64,000 nt of DNA from Methylobacterium sp. E-005 (lineage in GTDB: Bacteria > Pseudomonadota > Alphaproteobacteria > Rhizobiales > Beijerinckiaceae), in the NCBI RefSeq assembly GCF_022829725.1, contig NZ_JAKSYG010000179.1, positions 124,001 through 188,000 of the forward strand. The letters are read 5' to 3'. The notes beneath the pieces were generated by a model, which was not told where the DNA came from, made no database searches, and worked only from the letters and a program-made list of their open reading frames with translations. Shown here piece by piece: positions 38,105 through 46,393 of the stretch; position 1 is the stretch's first letter, and each line of letters begins with the position of its first letter. A program made the position numbers and the translations under genes.

Positions 38105-39538
38105 ATGGCGACGGCCTTCGACGAGATGAACGGGCTCGGCACCAGCGCCGATCCCGCCGCGATCCGCGACGCCTACGGCCAGCTCAAGGCGTGGCTCGAC
38201 GCGACGCCGCCCGAGCATTTCAACACCCGCCGCAGCCAGGCCGAATTGCTGTTCCGCCGGATCGGCATCACCTTCGCGGTCTACGGCGACAACGAATCGA
38301 CCGAGCGCCTGATCCCGTTCGACATCATTCCCCGGGTGATCACCAAGCCGGAATGGTCGTTCCTGGAGCGCGGGCTGAAGCAGCGTGTCACCGCCATCAA
38401 TCTGTTCCTGAAGGACATCTACGGCGCGCAGGAATGCATCAAGGCCGGCATCATCCCGGCCGACCTCGTTTACCGGAACGCCCATTACCGCATGGAGATG
38501 CGCTCGTTCCGGGTGCCGCACGACCTCTACGTCCACATTGCCGGCATCGATATCGTGCGCACCGGCGAGAACGATTTCTTCGTGCTGGAGGACAATGCCC
38601 GGATCCCCTCCGGCGTCTCCTACATGCTGGAGAATCGGGAGGTGATGCTGCGCCTGTTCCCCGACTTGTTCTCCAAGCACCGGGTCGCCCCGGTGGAGAA
38701 CTATCCCGACGCGCTGCTGGCGACCCTGCGCAGCCTCGCGCCGGGCTCGGCCACGCGGGATCCCACGGTCGTGCTGCTGACCCCCGGCCGCTACAACTCG
38801 GCCTTCTACGAGCACTCGTTCCTGGCCGACAAGCTCGGCGTCGAGCTGGTGGAGGCGTCCGACCTCTTCACCCGCGACGACGTGGTCTACATGCGCACCA
38901 CCGAGGGCCCCCGGAAGGTCGACGTGATCTACCGCCGCCTCGACGACGATTTCCTGGATCCCCTGGTCTTCCGGCCGGACTCCGTCCTCGGCGTGCCGGG
39001 CCTGATGAACGCCTACGAGCGCGGCTCCGTCACCTTGGCCAACGCGGTCGGGACCGGCATCTCGGACGACAAGGCGGTCTACAGCTACATGCCGGAGATC
39101 GTGAAGTTCTTCACCGGCGAGGAGCCGATCCTGCACAACGTGCCCACCTACCGCTGCCGCGAGAAGGACGCCTTCGCGTACGTGATGGACAACCTCTCCC
39201 AGCTGGTCGTGAAGGAGGTCAACGGCTCGGGCGGCTACGGCATGCTGGTCGGGCCGCACGCCAGCAAGCGCGAGATCGACGACTTCGCCCGGAAGCTGAA
39301 GCACGCGCCCGACGGCTTCATCGCCCAGCCGACGCTCTCGCTCTCGACCTGCCCGACCTTCGTGGCCTCCGGGGTCGCGCCCCGGCACGTGGATCTGCGG
39401 CCCTTCGTGCTGTGCGGCGCCGATCAGATCCGCATCGTCCCGGGCGGCCTGACCCGGGTGGCGCTGAAGGAAGGCTCCCTGGTGGTCAATTCCAGCCAGG
39501 GCGGTGGTACGAAGGACACCTGGGTGCTCGACGCCTGA
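38105..39538 (+). CDS. Circularly permuted type 2 ATP-grasp protein (Anbu-cluster ligase)
   Basis: A 477-residue ATP-grasp protein of the circularly permuted type 2 class. The start LGTSADPAAIRDAYGQLKAWL and the long central part (RRIGITFAVYGDNESTERLIPFDIIPRVI) are typical; ATP-grasp-like segments are DFFVLEDNARIPSGVSYMLEN, LVVKEVNGSGGYGMLVGPHAS and the Arg/Asp-rich HVDLRPFVLCGAD. Such proteins are predicted to ligate amino acids into peptides. It is the first gene of a four-gene operon with an alpha-E protein, a transglutaminase and an Anbu hydrolase; the starts and gaps (76, 21, 41 bases) support co-transcription. Confidence 0.93.
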   Translation: MATAFDEMNGLGTSADPAAIRDAYGQLKAWLDATPPEHFNTRRSQAELLFRRIGITFAVYGDNESTERLIPFDIIPRVITKPEWSFLERGLKQRVTAINLFLKDIYGAQECIKAGIIPADLVYRNAHYRMEMRSFRVPHDLYVHIAGIDIVRTGENDFFVLEDNARIPSGVSYMLENREVMLRLFPDLFSKHRVAPVENYPDALLATLRSLAPGSATRDPTVVLLTPGRYNSAFYEHSFLADKLGVELVEASDLFTRDDVVYMRTTEGPRKVDVIYRRLDDDFLDPLVFRPDSVLGVPGLMNAYERGSVTLANAVGTGISDDKAVYSYMPEIVKFFTGEEPILHNVPTYRCREKDAFAYVMDNLSQLVVKEVNGSGGYGMLVGPHASKREIDDFARKLKHAPDGFIAQPTLSLSTCPTFVASGVAPRHVDLRPFVLCGADQIRIVPGGLTRVALKEGSLVVNSSQGGGTKDTWVLDA

Positions 39539-39614
39539 GCCCCACGCCATCCGGACGTTCCGAGGCGCGGACATCGTGGTCCGCACGACTTCGCTGAAAC
39601 TTGGCTGAAGACAG

Positions 39615-40562
39615 ATGCTCTCCAGGACCGCCGACAATCTCTTCTGGCTCTCGCGCTACGTCGAGCGGGCCGATTTCGTCGCCCGCATCCTCGACGCGGC
39701 GCACCGCTTCGCGTCGCTGCCGACGAGTTACGGCGGCGGCGAGGGCAATGAGTGGGACTCCGCCCTCGCCTCGGCCGGCGACCCGGAGGCCTTCAAGACG
39801 CATTACAGCGTGATCAATGCCGACACGGTCTGCGACTTCCTGGCCTTCAGCCCGCACAACCCGTCCTCGATCCGCTCCTGCATCGAGGCGGCCCGCGAGA
39901 ATGCCCGCTCGGTGCGCACGGCGCTCACCAGCGAGATGTGGGACGCGATCAACGGCGCGTGGCTGGAACTGCGCAACTACGCCGGCAAGGATCTCAACCG
40001 CGACGAATTCGGCCGCTTCCTCGACTGGGTGAAGACCGTCTCGCTGACCTTCGACGGCTCGGCCTTCCGGACGATGCTGCGCAACGACGCGTTCTGGTTC
40101 ACGCGGCTCGGCACCGCGATCGAGCGCGCCGACAACACCGCCCGCATCCTCGACGTGAAGTACCAGATCCTTCTGCCGCACGATGAAAAGGTTGGCGGCA
40201 GCCTCGACTACTTCCAGTGGACCACGATCCTGCGCGAGGTCTCGGCCTTCAACGCCTATCACTGGGTCTATCGCGAGAGCATCAAGCCGCTGCTGGTGGC
40301 CGACCTGCTGATGCTCAACAAGCAGATGCCGCGCTCCTTCGCCAATTGCTACGGCGTGATCGTCGAGTATCTCGACCTGATCGCCGACGCCTATGGCCGC
40401 CGGGGCCCGAGCCAGCGGCTCGCGGGCAACATGTTGGCCAAGCTCGAGGGCGAGGACATCAACCGGATCTTCGCCTCGGGCCTGCACGAATTCGTCGAGG
40501 CCTTCATCGCCGAGAACAACGGGGTGGGCGAGGCCATCGTCAAGCAGTATCTGGTCGGCTGA
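39615..40562 (+). CDS. Alpha-E domain protein (Anbu cluster)
   Basis: A 315-residue all-helical protein. The start MLSRTADNLFWLSRYVERADFVARILDAAHRF is the hallmark of alpha-E proteins (first helices with LSRxAxxLxWxxRYxER). Other helical segments include RENARSVRTALTSEMWDAIN and the paired WFTRLGTAIERADNTARILDVKY that mirrors the N-terminal helix, suggesting internal symmetry. Always found next to type 2 ATP-grasp proteins, it is thought to be a partner of that ligase. It has no catalytic residues of its own that I can see. Confidence 0.93.
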   Translation: MLSRTADNLFWLSRYVERADFVARILDAAHRFASLPTSYGGGEGNEWDSALASAGDPEAFKTHYSVINADTVCDFLAFSPHNPSSIRSCIEAARENARSVRTALTSEMWDAINGAWLELRNYAGKDLNRDEFGRFLDWVKTVSLTFDGSAFRTMLRNDAFWFTRLGTAIERADNTARILDVKYQILLPHDEKVGGSLDYFQWTTILREVSAFNAYHWVYRESIKPLLVADLLMLNKQMPRSFANCYGVIVEYLDLIADAYGRRGPSQRLAGNMLAKLEGEDINRIFASGLHEFVEAFIAENNGVGEAIVKQYLVG

Positions 40563-40583
40563 ACGAGACGGACAGGACGGCGC

Positions 40584-41411
40584 ATGCGCATCCGCGTGGT
40601 CCACGAGACCATCTACACCTACGAGCAGCCCGCCCGCGGGCTCGTGCAGGTCCTGCGCATGACGCCGCGGGACCATGACGGGCAGTATGTCCGGAACTGG
40701 CGGATCGACACCACGGTCGATGGCCGGCTGACCGCCCGGGAGGACGGGTTCGGCAACATCGTCCACTGGTTCACCCCGGACGAGCCGGCCGATGCCCTGA
40801 TCATCAGGGTCACCGGCGCCGTCGATACGGAGGACACGCAGGGGGTCGTGCGTGGCACCATCGAGCGTCTGCCGGATGCGTTCTACCTGCGCGACACGGA
40901 TCTCTGCGCGGCGAACCCGGACCTGCAGATCTTCGCCGAGCGCATCGCCACGGAGGGTGACGGCGCGCCGCTGGCGCTGCTTCATCGCCTCATGGAGACG
41001 ATTCCGGAAGTGGTGGCCTTCGAGCCGGGGCCGGCCGCGAATGCCGTTCCGGCCGGCAAGGCCTTCACGGTGGGCCGCGGCATCTGCCAGGACCTGACCC
41101 ATGTCTTCATCGCGGCGGCGCGGCATATCGGCATCCCGGCGCGCTACGTCGCGGGCTACCGCGCGCGCGACGACGGCGAGGCCACGGTCGAGGCGCCGCA
41201 CGGCTGGGCCGAGGCGCTGGTGCCGGATCTCGGCTGGGTGGCGTTCGATCCGTGCTTCGGGATGAGCCCGTCCGACAGCTACATCCGCGTGGCCACGGGG
41301 CTCGACTATCTCGGCGCCGCGCCGATCCGCGGCAGCCGCACCGGCGGCGGTACCGAGACACTGGACGTGAAGCTCCGCGTCGAGCAAGGCAGAGCCGCCG
41401 TCCAGTCGTGA
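40584..41411 (+). CDS. Transglutaminase-like cysteine peptidase (Anbu cluster)
   Basis: A 275-residue protein. The N-terminal beta-rich domain (MRIRVVHETIYTYEQPARG) precedes a transglutaminase fold with an intact triad: Cys168 in GRGICQDLTHVFIAAARHIG, His206 in APHGWAEAL and Asp222 in WVAFDPC. It probably cleaves or transfers peptide bonds, possibly on the product of the neighbouring ATP-grasp enzyme. It lacks a signal peptide, so it acts in the cytoplasm. It begins 21 bases after the alpha-E gene. Confidence 0.93.
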   Translation: MRIRVVHETIYTYEQPARGLVQVLRMTPRDHDGQYVRNWRIDTTVDGRLTAREDGFGNIVHWFTPDEPADALIIRVTGAVDTEDTQGVVRGTIERLPDAFYLRDTDLCAANPDLQIFAERIATEGDGAPLALLHRLMETIPEVVAFEPGPAANAVPAGKAFTVGRGICQDLTHVFIAAARHIGIPARYVAGYRARDDGEATVEAPHGWAEALVPDLGWVAFDPCFGMSPSDSYIRVATGLDYLGAAPIRGSRTGGGTETLDVKLRVEQGRAAVQS

Positions 41412-41452
41412 CCCCCGCGACGCCGCCGTAACCGCATGAAAGCCCGAAGACG

Positions 41453-42202
41453 ATGACCTACTGCGTCGGTGTCCTGGTCGAGGAGGGGCTCGTGATGGTC
41501 GCCGACACCCGCACCAATGCGGGGCTCGACGACATCTCGACCTATCGGAAGCTGCACCACTTCAACGTGCCGGGCGAGCGGGTGATGATGCTGGCCTCGG
41601 CCGGCAACCTGTCGATCACCCAATCGGTGCTGAGCCTGCTGCAGGAGGGCGTCCCCGGCGAGGGCGATGAGCCCACGCAGAAGCTCGTCGAGGCGCCGAC
41701 CATGTTCCAGGCGGCGCAGCTCATCGGCCGCGCGATCCGCCGGGTCCGGACGATCGAGAAGGACGGGTTCGAGGCGGCCAACATCCGGTTCTCGATCTCG
41801 CTGCTGTTCGGCGGCCAGATCGGCACCGGCGATATGCGGCTGTACCTGATCTACTCGGCGGGCAATTTCATCGAGTGCAGCATGGACGCGCCGTTCCTCC
41901 AGATCGGCGAGCACAAATACGGCAAGCCGATCCTCGATCGGGCCGTGACGTACCGGACCGATCTCTACGACGCCCTGAAGGTGAGTCTGGTCTCGATGGA
42001 TTCGACCATGCGGTCGAACCTGGGCGTGGGCCTGCCGATCGATATCGCGGTGGCCCGCCGGAACGCGCTCAACCCGGAGGTGAACCACCGGATCGAAGCC
42101 GGCGAGGGTTATTTCCACGATCTGCGCGAGCGCTGGTCGGCGGCTCTGCGGGCCGCGCATCGCGCGATCCCGCGGCCGCCCTATGGGCCCTCGGAGAAGT
42201 AG
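41453..42202 (+). CDS. Proteasome-type Ntn hydrolase, Anbu (bacterial proteasome homologue)
   Basis: A 249-residue Ntn-fold hydrolase. After removal of Met, the N-terminal residue would be Thr, the catalytic nucleophile of the family; in mature numbering Asp17 (in VMVADTRTNAG) and Lys32 (in STYRKLHHFN) sit where proteasome beta subunits have Asp17 and Lys32/33. Other features are MLASAGNLSITQSVLSLLQE, RFSISLLFGGQ and YLIYSAGNFIECS. No propeptide is seen, unlike eukaryotic beta subunits, which fits Anbu. Known Anbu proteins form ring-like or helical assemblies with weak peptidase activity; the natural substrate is unknown. It is the last gene of the ATP-grasp cluster. Confidence 0.94.
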   Translation: MTYCVGVLVEEGLVMVADTRTNAGLDDISTYRKLHHFNVPGERVMMLASAGNLSITQSVLSLLQEGVPGEGDEPTQKLVEAPTMFQAAQLIGRAIRRVRTIEKDGFEAANIRFSISLLFGGQIGTGDMRLYLIYSAGNFIECSMDAPFLQIGEHKYGKPILDRAVTYRTDLYDALKVSLVSMDSTMRSNLGVGLPIDIAVARRNALNPEVNHRIEAGEGYFHDLRERWSAALRAAHRAIPRPPYGPSEK

Positions 42203-42218
42203 GCCCTGGCGTCGCCTC

Positions 42219-42313
42219 CGTCATCGCGCGCGCAGCGAAGCGACCCAGGGTACCGCGACAGTCTGGAGAACGTGGCGCTTTCCGGGATTGCTTCGCTGTG
42301 CCCGCAGAGACGA
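42219..42313 (+). repeat. Imperfect inverted repeat of the GCAGCGAAGC type
   Basis: GTCATCGCG...GCAGCGAAGCGACCC (42220-42246) is mirrored by GGGATTGCTTCGCTGTGC (42283-42300) and CAGAGACGAC. This resembles a dispersed hairpin repeat with GAGCGNAGCGAAGCAATCC arms that I recall from many Rhizobiales intergenic regions. It lies between the stops of the Anbu gene and thiE, so it may also serve as a bidirectional terminator. Confidence 0.6.
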
Positions 42314-42327
42314 CGGCATCGAGGCTG

Positions 42328-42972
42328 TTACCCGGAGACGACTTGCGCCGTAGGCCAAGCCTTCAGTAAGGCCTCCGTCGCTGTGGCCGGATCACTGGCC
42401 CGCATCAACGTGCCCATGATGGCGACGGCCGCCGCCCCAGCCATCCGGCACTGCGCGATCGAGTCAGGTCCGACTCCGCCGAGCGCCACCACCGGCAGGC
42501 CCGCCCTCCGCGCGGCGACGATGCCCTCGGGACCGAGGGCCGGCCCGTAACCCGGCTTGCTGGCAGTCGGAAAGATCGGGCTGAGCGTCGCGTAATCGGC
42601 GCCGGCCGCCGCCGCCTGGGCGACTTCCTGCGGTGTGTGGGCCGAAACGCCGATCAGCGCCCCCGGCCCCAGCGCGGCCCGCGCCGCCGCGATCGCCTGC
42701 GGCCCCGATCCGCCGCCGAGATGCACCCCATCGGCGCCGAGCATCCGGGCCAGGGCGACGTCACCCCCGACCGTAAGGAACCCACCCGCCCCTCGCACGC
42801 GATCTGCCACGACCTCGCCGAGGCGCCGCCGCGCCTCCGGTTCCAAGTCGCGGTCGCGGAACCAGATCCAGCGTCCGCCGCCGTCGAGAATAGCCTGCAC
42901 GGTCTCGGCGAGTGGCCGCGTATGGCCGTGCCGGTCCGTCACCGCCAGGAGCGGCGACGGCAACGCCCTCAT
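42328..42972 (-). CDS. thiE: Thiamine phosphate synthase (ThiE/TenI type)
   Basis: A 214-residue TIM-barrel protein of the ThiE/TenI class. Motifs are [39 protein letters not shown] and [11 protein letters not shown]. It should couple HMP-PP and the thiazole phosphate to thiamine phosphate, or act as the TenI-like aromatase. The first strand reads WIWFRDRDL where ThiE usually has VQLRxKD, a change that leaves the TenI option open. It overlaps thiG by four bases (ATGA) and is last in thiOSGE. Confidence 0.88.
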   Translation of the reverse strand: MRALPSPLLAVTDRHGHTRPLAETVQAILDGGGRWIWFRDRDLEPEARRRLGEVVADRVRGAGGFLTVGGDVALARMLGADGVHLGGGSGPQAIAAARAALGPGALIGVSAHTPQEVAQAAAAGADYATLSPIFPTASKPGYGPALGPEGIVAARRAGLPVVALGGVGPDSIAQCRMAGAAAVAIMGTLMRASDPATATEALLKAWPTAQVVSG

Positions 42973-43772
42973 GAGCCCACGAGGCCGAGCTGCGGGCTCG
43001 ACGGCTCAGCCCGGCCGCGGCGCGGGATGCGACCGGCGCGATAAGCATCGCGGCCGGCTTCCACGGCCCGACCCATGGCGCGGCCCATGCGCACCGGATC
43101 GTCGGCCTTGGCGATCGCCGTGTTGATCAGGCAGGCCGAGGCGCCGAGCTCCATGGCGATCACCGCGTCCGAGGCGGTGCCGATCCCGGCATCGACCACC
43201 ACGGGCACCGTGGCCCGGCGGCAGATCAGCTCGAGGTTGGCCGGGTTCGCCACGCCCATCCCGGAGCCGATCAGCGAGCCCATCGGCATCACGGCCGCAC
43301 AGCCGAGATCCTCCAGGCGCTGGCAGACGATCGGGTCGTCGTTGCAATAGGGCAGGACCACGAAGCCGTCGTCCACGAGGTGGCGGCAGGCTTCGATCAG
43401 CTCGGCGACGTCCGGGTAGAGGGTCTCCCGGTCCCCGATTACCTCGACCTTGATCCAGTTGGTGTCCAGAGCCTCGCGGGCGAGTTCCGCGGTCATGATC
43501 GCGTCGCGGGCCGTCTCACAGCCCGCCGTGTTCGGCAGGAACCGCTTGCCCTTCAGCAGCGTCACCGTGTCGGAGCCGTGGCCCTGGAGCGAGACCCGGC
43601 GGATCGAGGCGGTCACCACCTCGGCCCCGCTCGCCGCGACGGCGTCACGCATGATCGCCTGCGTCGGATAGCCGGCGGTGCCGATGAACAAGCGGGAGGA
43701 CAGCGTCACTCCGGCGATGGTGAAGCTGTCGGCCCCCGTCTCGGGGCGCAGCGGCGTGATGGTAGGGTCCAT
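42969..43772 (-). CDS. thiG: Thiazole synthase
   Basis: A 267-residue TIM-barrel enzyme that forms the thiazole from DXP, glycine-derived imine and ThiS thiocarboxylate. The imine-forming Lys is in [10 protein letters not shown], with [26 protein letters not shown] and [35 protein letters not shown] 43772 follows a GGAGG site and lies two bases after the thiS stop; a TTG six bases upstream is unlikely. In the operon it comes after thiS and before thiE. Confidence 0.95.
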   Translation of the reverse strand: MDPTITPLRPETGADSFTIAGVTLSSRLFIGTAGYPTQAIMRDAVAASGAEVVTASIRRVSLQGHGSDTVTLLKGKRFLPNTAGCETARDAIMTAELAREALDTNWIKVEVIGDRETLYPDVAELIEACRHLVDDGFVVLPYCNDDPIVCQRLEDLGCAAVMPMGSLIGSGMGVANPANLELICRRATVPVVVDAGIGTASDAVIAMELGASACLINTAIAKADDPVRMGRAMGRAVEAGRDAYRAGRIPRRGRAEPSSPQLGLVGS

Positions 43773-43774
43773 GC

Positions 43775-43987
43775 TCAACCTCCCTGCATGGCGCGGACGA
43801 TCTCGACCCGGTCGCCCTCCGCGACCGGGGTCGCGCCCCAGTCCCGGCGGCGCAGCACCCGACCGTTCAGCGCGATGGCGACCCCCTGCGGGCTCTCGAT
43901 GCCCCTCTCCTCCGCCTCCTGGCGGAACAGGGCATCCACCGTCTCGGCGTCGCGCTCGCGTGGCTCACCGTTGATGAAGAGCTTCAT
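43775..43987 (-). CDS. thiS: Sulfur carrier protein ThiS
   Basis: A 70-residue ubiquitin-like sulfur carrier. It starts [20 protein letters not shown], contains [13 protein letters not shown] and [10 protein letters not shown], and ends in the required Gly-Gly that is turned into a thiocarboxylate. It overlaps the thiO stop by four bases (ATGA at 43984-43987) and ends two bases before thiG. Confidence 0.95.
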   Translation of the reverse strand: MKLFINGEPRERDAETVDALFRQEAEERGIESPQGVAIALNGRVLRRRDWGATPVAEGDRVEIVRAMQGG

Positions 43988-45153
43988 GCCGAGGCCCTCC
44001 GGTGTTCTTCGGGCCGTGTGAACCGCGCCCGGGTGAAGGGCCGGGCCGCCTCCGGCAGCGCGCCGTCGGTCACGAGTTCGGCGACCGCATCGGCGGTGAC
44101 GGGGGCGAGCAGGTAGCCGTTGCGGTGATGGCCCGTGGCGACCACGAGCCCGGGGGCCAGCGTGTCGATGATCGGCGCGTCGTCGTCGGAGGTCGGCCGG
44201 TAGCCGCTCCAGACGGAGGCGACCTCCATCTCCTCGATCCCGGGCAGCACCCGGCGCGCGCCTTCGAGCAGCGCGTAGAGGCCGCCCGCGGTGACGCCGG
44301 GGCGGAAGCCGCAATCCTCCACGGTGGCGCCGACGATGAGCTGGCCGTCGCTCTTCGGCGCCATGTGGACCTGCTCGGTCCAGACCATCCGGTTGAGCGT
44401 GCCGGTCCGGGCGGTGGTGCGCAGGGCGAGCGACTGGCCCTTCAGGGGGCGGACCGGCAGCGATAGGGTTTCCGGCAGCAGGCCGCCCTCCCCGCTCCAG
44501 GCGCCGGAGGCCAGGATCACGGTCTGTGCCCTGATGCTGTGCTCGCCGACGCGCAGGCCCGCGACGCGGCCCCCCGACCAGTCCAGGGCCGTCACCGGGG
44601 CGCGTTCGATCAAAGTGACGCCGGCGCGCCGGCAGGCCTCCGCCAGGGCGGCCATGACGCGGCACGGATCGACCTGATGATCCAGCGGGCAATGGATCCC
44701 GGCGGTGACGGAGGGGCGCAGGCCCGGCTCCAGGCGCCGGACCTCGCTGCCCGGCAGCCACGTCGCGTCGAGTCCGGAGCGGCGCTGGAGATCGTAGCGG
44801 AAGCGCAGGCGCTCGACCTCGTCGCGGCCGATCGCCAGGACCAGCGTGCCGTCCGGCCGGTAATCGATCGACAGGCCGGACTCGGACTCCAATGCATCGC
44901 GGAATGCCGGCCAGCGCCGGAGCGAGTCCAGGGCAAGTGGCAACAGCGGATCGGAGCCCGGCTCGTGCTCTGCGGCCGGCGCCAGCATGCCGGTGGCCGC
45001 GAGGCTCGCCCCCGCGCCGATCGTCTCGCGTTCCAGCACGGTGACGGAGCGGCCGGCACGGGCCACCCGCCACGCGATCGACAGGCCGATCAGCCCGCCG
45101 CCGACGATCGCGACGTCGGAGCATTCCGGAAGGTGCGCCTGCGCGATCGTCAC
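43984..45153 (-). CDS. thiO: Glycine oxidase ThiO
   Basis: A 389-residue FAD enzyme that oxidises glycine to the imine used by ThiG. The nucleotide-binding fold DVAIVGGGLIGLSIAWRVA is near residue 13, followed by ASLAATGMLAPAAEHEPG typical of ThiO, and late GATVEDCGFRPGVTAGGLY and SGYRPTSDDDAPIIDTL. The start could be GTG 45153 (VTIAQAHLPE), as chosen, or GTG 45216, which would add 21 residues with no family similarity. It is first in thiOSGE and lies downstream of the TPP riboswitch. Confidence 0.93.
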   Translation of the reverse strand: MTIAQAHLPECSDVAIVGGGLIGLSIAWRVARAGRSVTVLERETIGAGASLAATGMLAPAAEHEPGSDPLLPLALDSLRRWPAFRDALESESGLSIDYRPDGTLVLAIGRDEVERLRFRYDLQRRSGLDATWLPGSEVRRLEPGLRPSVTAGIHCPLDHQVDPCRVMAALAEACRRAGVTLIERAPVTALDWSGGRVAGLRVGEHSIRAQTVILASGAWSGEGGLLPETLSLPVRPLKGQSLALRTTARTGTLNRMVWTEQVHMAPKSDGQLIVGATVEDCGFRPGVTAGGLYALLEGARRVLPGIEEMEVASVWSGYRPTSDDDAPIIDTLAPGLVVATGHHRNGYLLAPVTADAVAELVTDGALPEAARPFTRARFTRPEEHRRASA

Positions 45154-45291
45154 CGCGGGACCGCGGCGTTGTCCGATCGGTGATAGGGGGCGGTCCAGGG
45201 ACACGCGTCTCTCCACAGGGTTCCAACGGGGAGATCGGTCCAGGGGCTTCGGTGAGAAGCTGTGGCCTGCCCTACGGGCGACCGAGGTCCA

Positions 45292-45394
45292 ATCCCTACG
45301 CCGGTATGAGCCGGATCAGGTTCGAAGGATTTCCGCGCCGCAGGTCCTGACGGACGTGCCAGCGGTTTCTCAGCCCCTTGCCGGGGATCTCCCT
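45292..45394 (-). promoter_or_regulatory. TPP riboswitch (THI box) controlling thiOSGE
   Basis: On the minus strand the conserved elements read in order: GGGGCTGAGA (45375-45366 region), then a P3-like stem, then TTCGAACCTGATCCGGCTCATACCGGCGTAGGGA split as CGAACCTGATCC (near 45324-45313), GGCTCATACCGG and CGTAGGGA (near 45300-45293). This is the full TPP aptamer core. It ends about 140 bases before the thiO start, leaving room for an expression platform. Thiamine pyrophosphate should repress the operon. Confidence 0.95.
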
Positions 45395-45618
45395 GGAACA
45401 CAGACAGATTTGGTCGCCCGCGGGGCGCCGGTCAACCCCGGTTCGGGGCCATGACCGGCGTTCGCGGGAAAAGTGGCCGGTCTCAGTCACGGTCCGGACA
45501 CCAAGCCCAGCGGAATGGGCGGGTTCAGGATGGTGTCATCGATCGCTACGCACGGTCCCTTCATGGGTCCCCGGTCTCATCAGCGCATCGGCGGCACCCC
45601 ATTCGGGAACGGACCTGC

Positions 45619-46128
45619 GTGCGCACAATCCTGATCGTCTGCACGCTTGGATTCCTGGGTGCGACGGCCGTCCAGAAGATGCGTGAAGGCCTGCGACCGG
45701 CACCGGTCGCCCTGCTCATCGCGCCACAGGCGGAGCCGGCTTTCGCGGCCGGCGCGACCGCGGGCGTGGCGCTTCAGGCGGGCCGCAACGGCCACTTCTT
45801 CGTCAGTGCCCTGCTGGACGGCCGCTCGTTGTCGATGATGGTCGATACCGGGGCGAGCGCCTGCGCGTTTTCCGAGGAGGACGCCGCACGGATCGGGATC
45901 CGGGTCGGTCCGGCGGACTTCACGCGGGTCTGGAACACGGCCAACGGCCGGGTTCGGGTCGCACCGATCCGAATCGCGGTCGTGCAGATCGGCTCGATCA
46001 CGGTGCGGGATGTCGAGGCCGTGGTGATCCCGCGGGGGCTCCTCGCGACCAGCCTGCTGGGCATGTCGTTCCTCGGGCGCCTGCGCGAGTTCAGCGTGGC
46101 CGGCAGCACGATGACGCTCCGCGGCTGA
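45619..46128 (+). CDS. Retropepsin-like aspartic protease, TIGR02281 type
   Basis: A 169-residue protein with an N-terminal hydrophobic signal/anchor (RTILIVCTLGFLGATAV). The aspartic-protease half-domain has MMVDTGASACAFSEEDAARIG, where DTGA is the catalytic loop, and a late LLATSLLGMSFLGRL which is the flap/psi-loop end of the family. It would act as a homodimer in the periplasm. The start is GTG 45619 after GGGAACGGA. It is divergent from thiO and separated from it by the riboswitch region. Confidence 0.87.
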   Translation: MRTILIVCTLGFLGATAVQKMREGLRPAPVALLIAPQAEPAFAAGATAGVALQAGRNGHFFVSALLDGRSLSMMVDTGASACAFSEEDAARIGIRVGPADFTRVWNTANGRVRVAPIRIAVVQIGSITVRDVEAVVIPRGLLATSLLGMSFLGRLREFSVAGSTMTLRG

Positions 46129-46314
46129 GCACCCGCGAAGGCCGCCCGCGCCGCCTCATCCACCTGACATCGGCGTGAGGGTTGCCCGAAGGCATCGACA
46201 ACAGGCTCGACGTGAAAGTCCAGCGCGTCGAGATTCTGTCGTTACATCCGTATTGATTGCCTTCGGTGTGCGCAAGTCGTGATATCGAACTGAAGTACTA
46301 AAATATTGTCGACT

Positions 46315-46334
46315 GCTTTGCGCAATCGCAAAGC
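46315..46334 (+). promoter_or_regulatory. Perfect 8-bp inverted repeat upstream of the glycosyltransferase gene
   Basis: GCTTTGCG-CAAT-CGCAAAGC lies 60 bases before the glycosyltransferase ATG, within an AT-rich stretch (46250-46390). It could be an operator or an RNA hairpin in the 5' leader. No T-tract follows, so it is unlikely to be a terminator. Confidence 0.4.
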
Positions 46335-46393
46335 TGTGTTATGCGCCCTCGAACGAACAGGTAGAAATTGGATTTGCTGTTCAGGACAGTGCG

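Noticed and set aside
38050..39637. Overlapping long frames on both strands around the ATP-grasp gene
   Set aside because: Only the 38105-39538 frame contains ATP-grasp motifs; the others are shadows.
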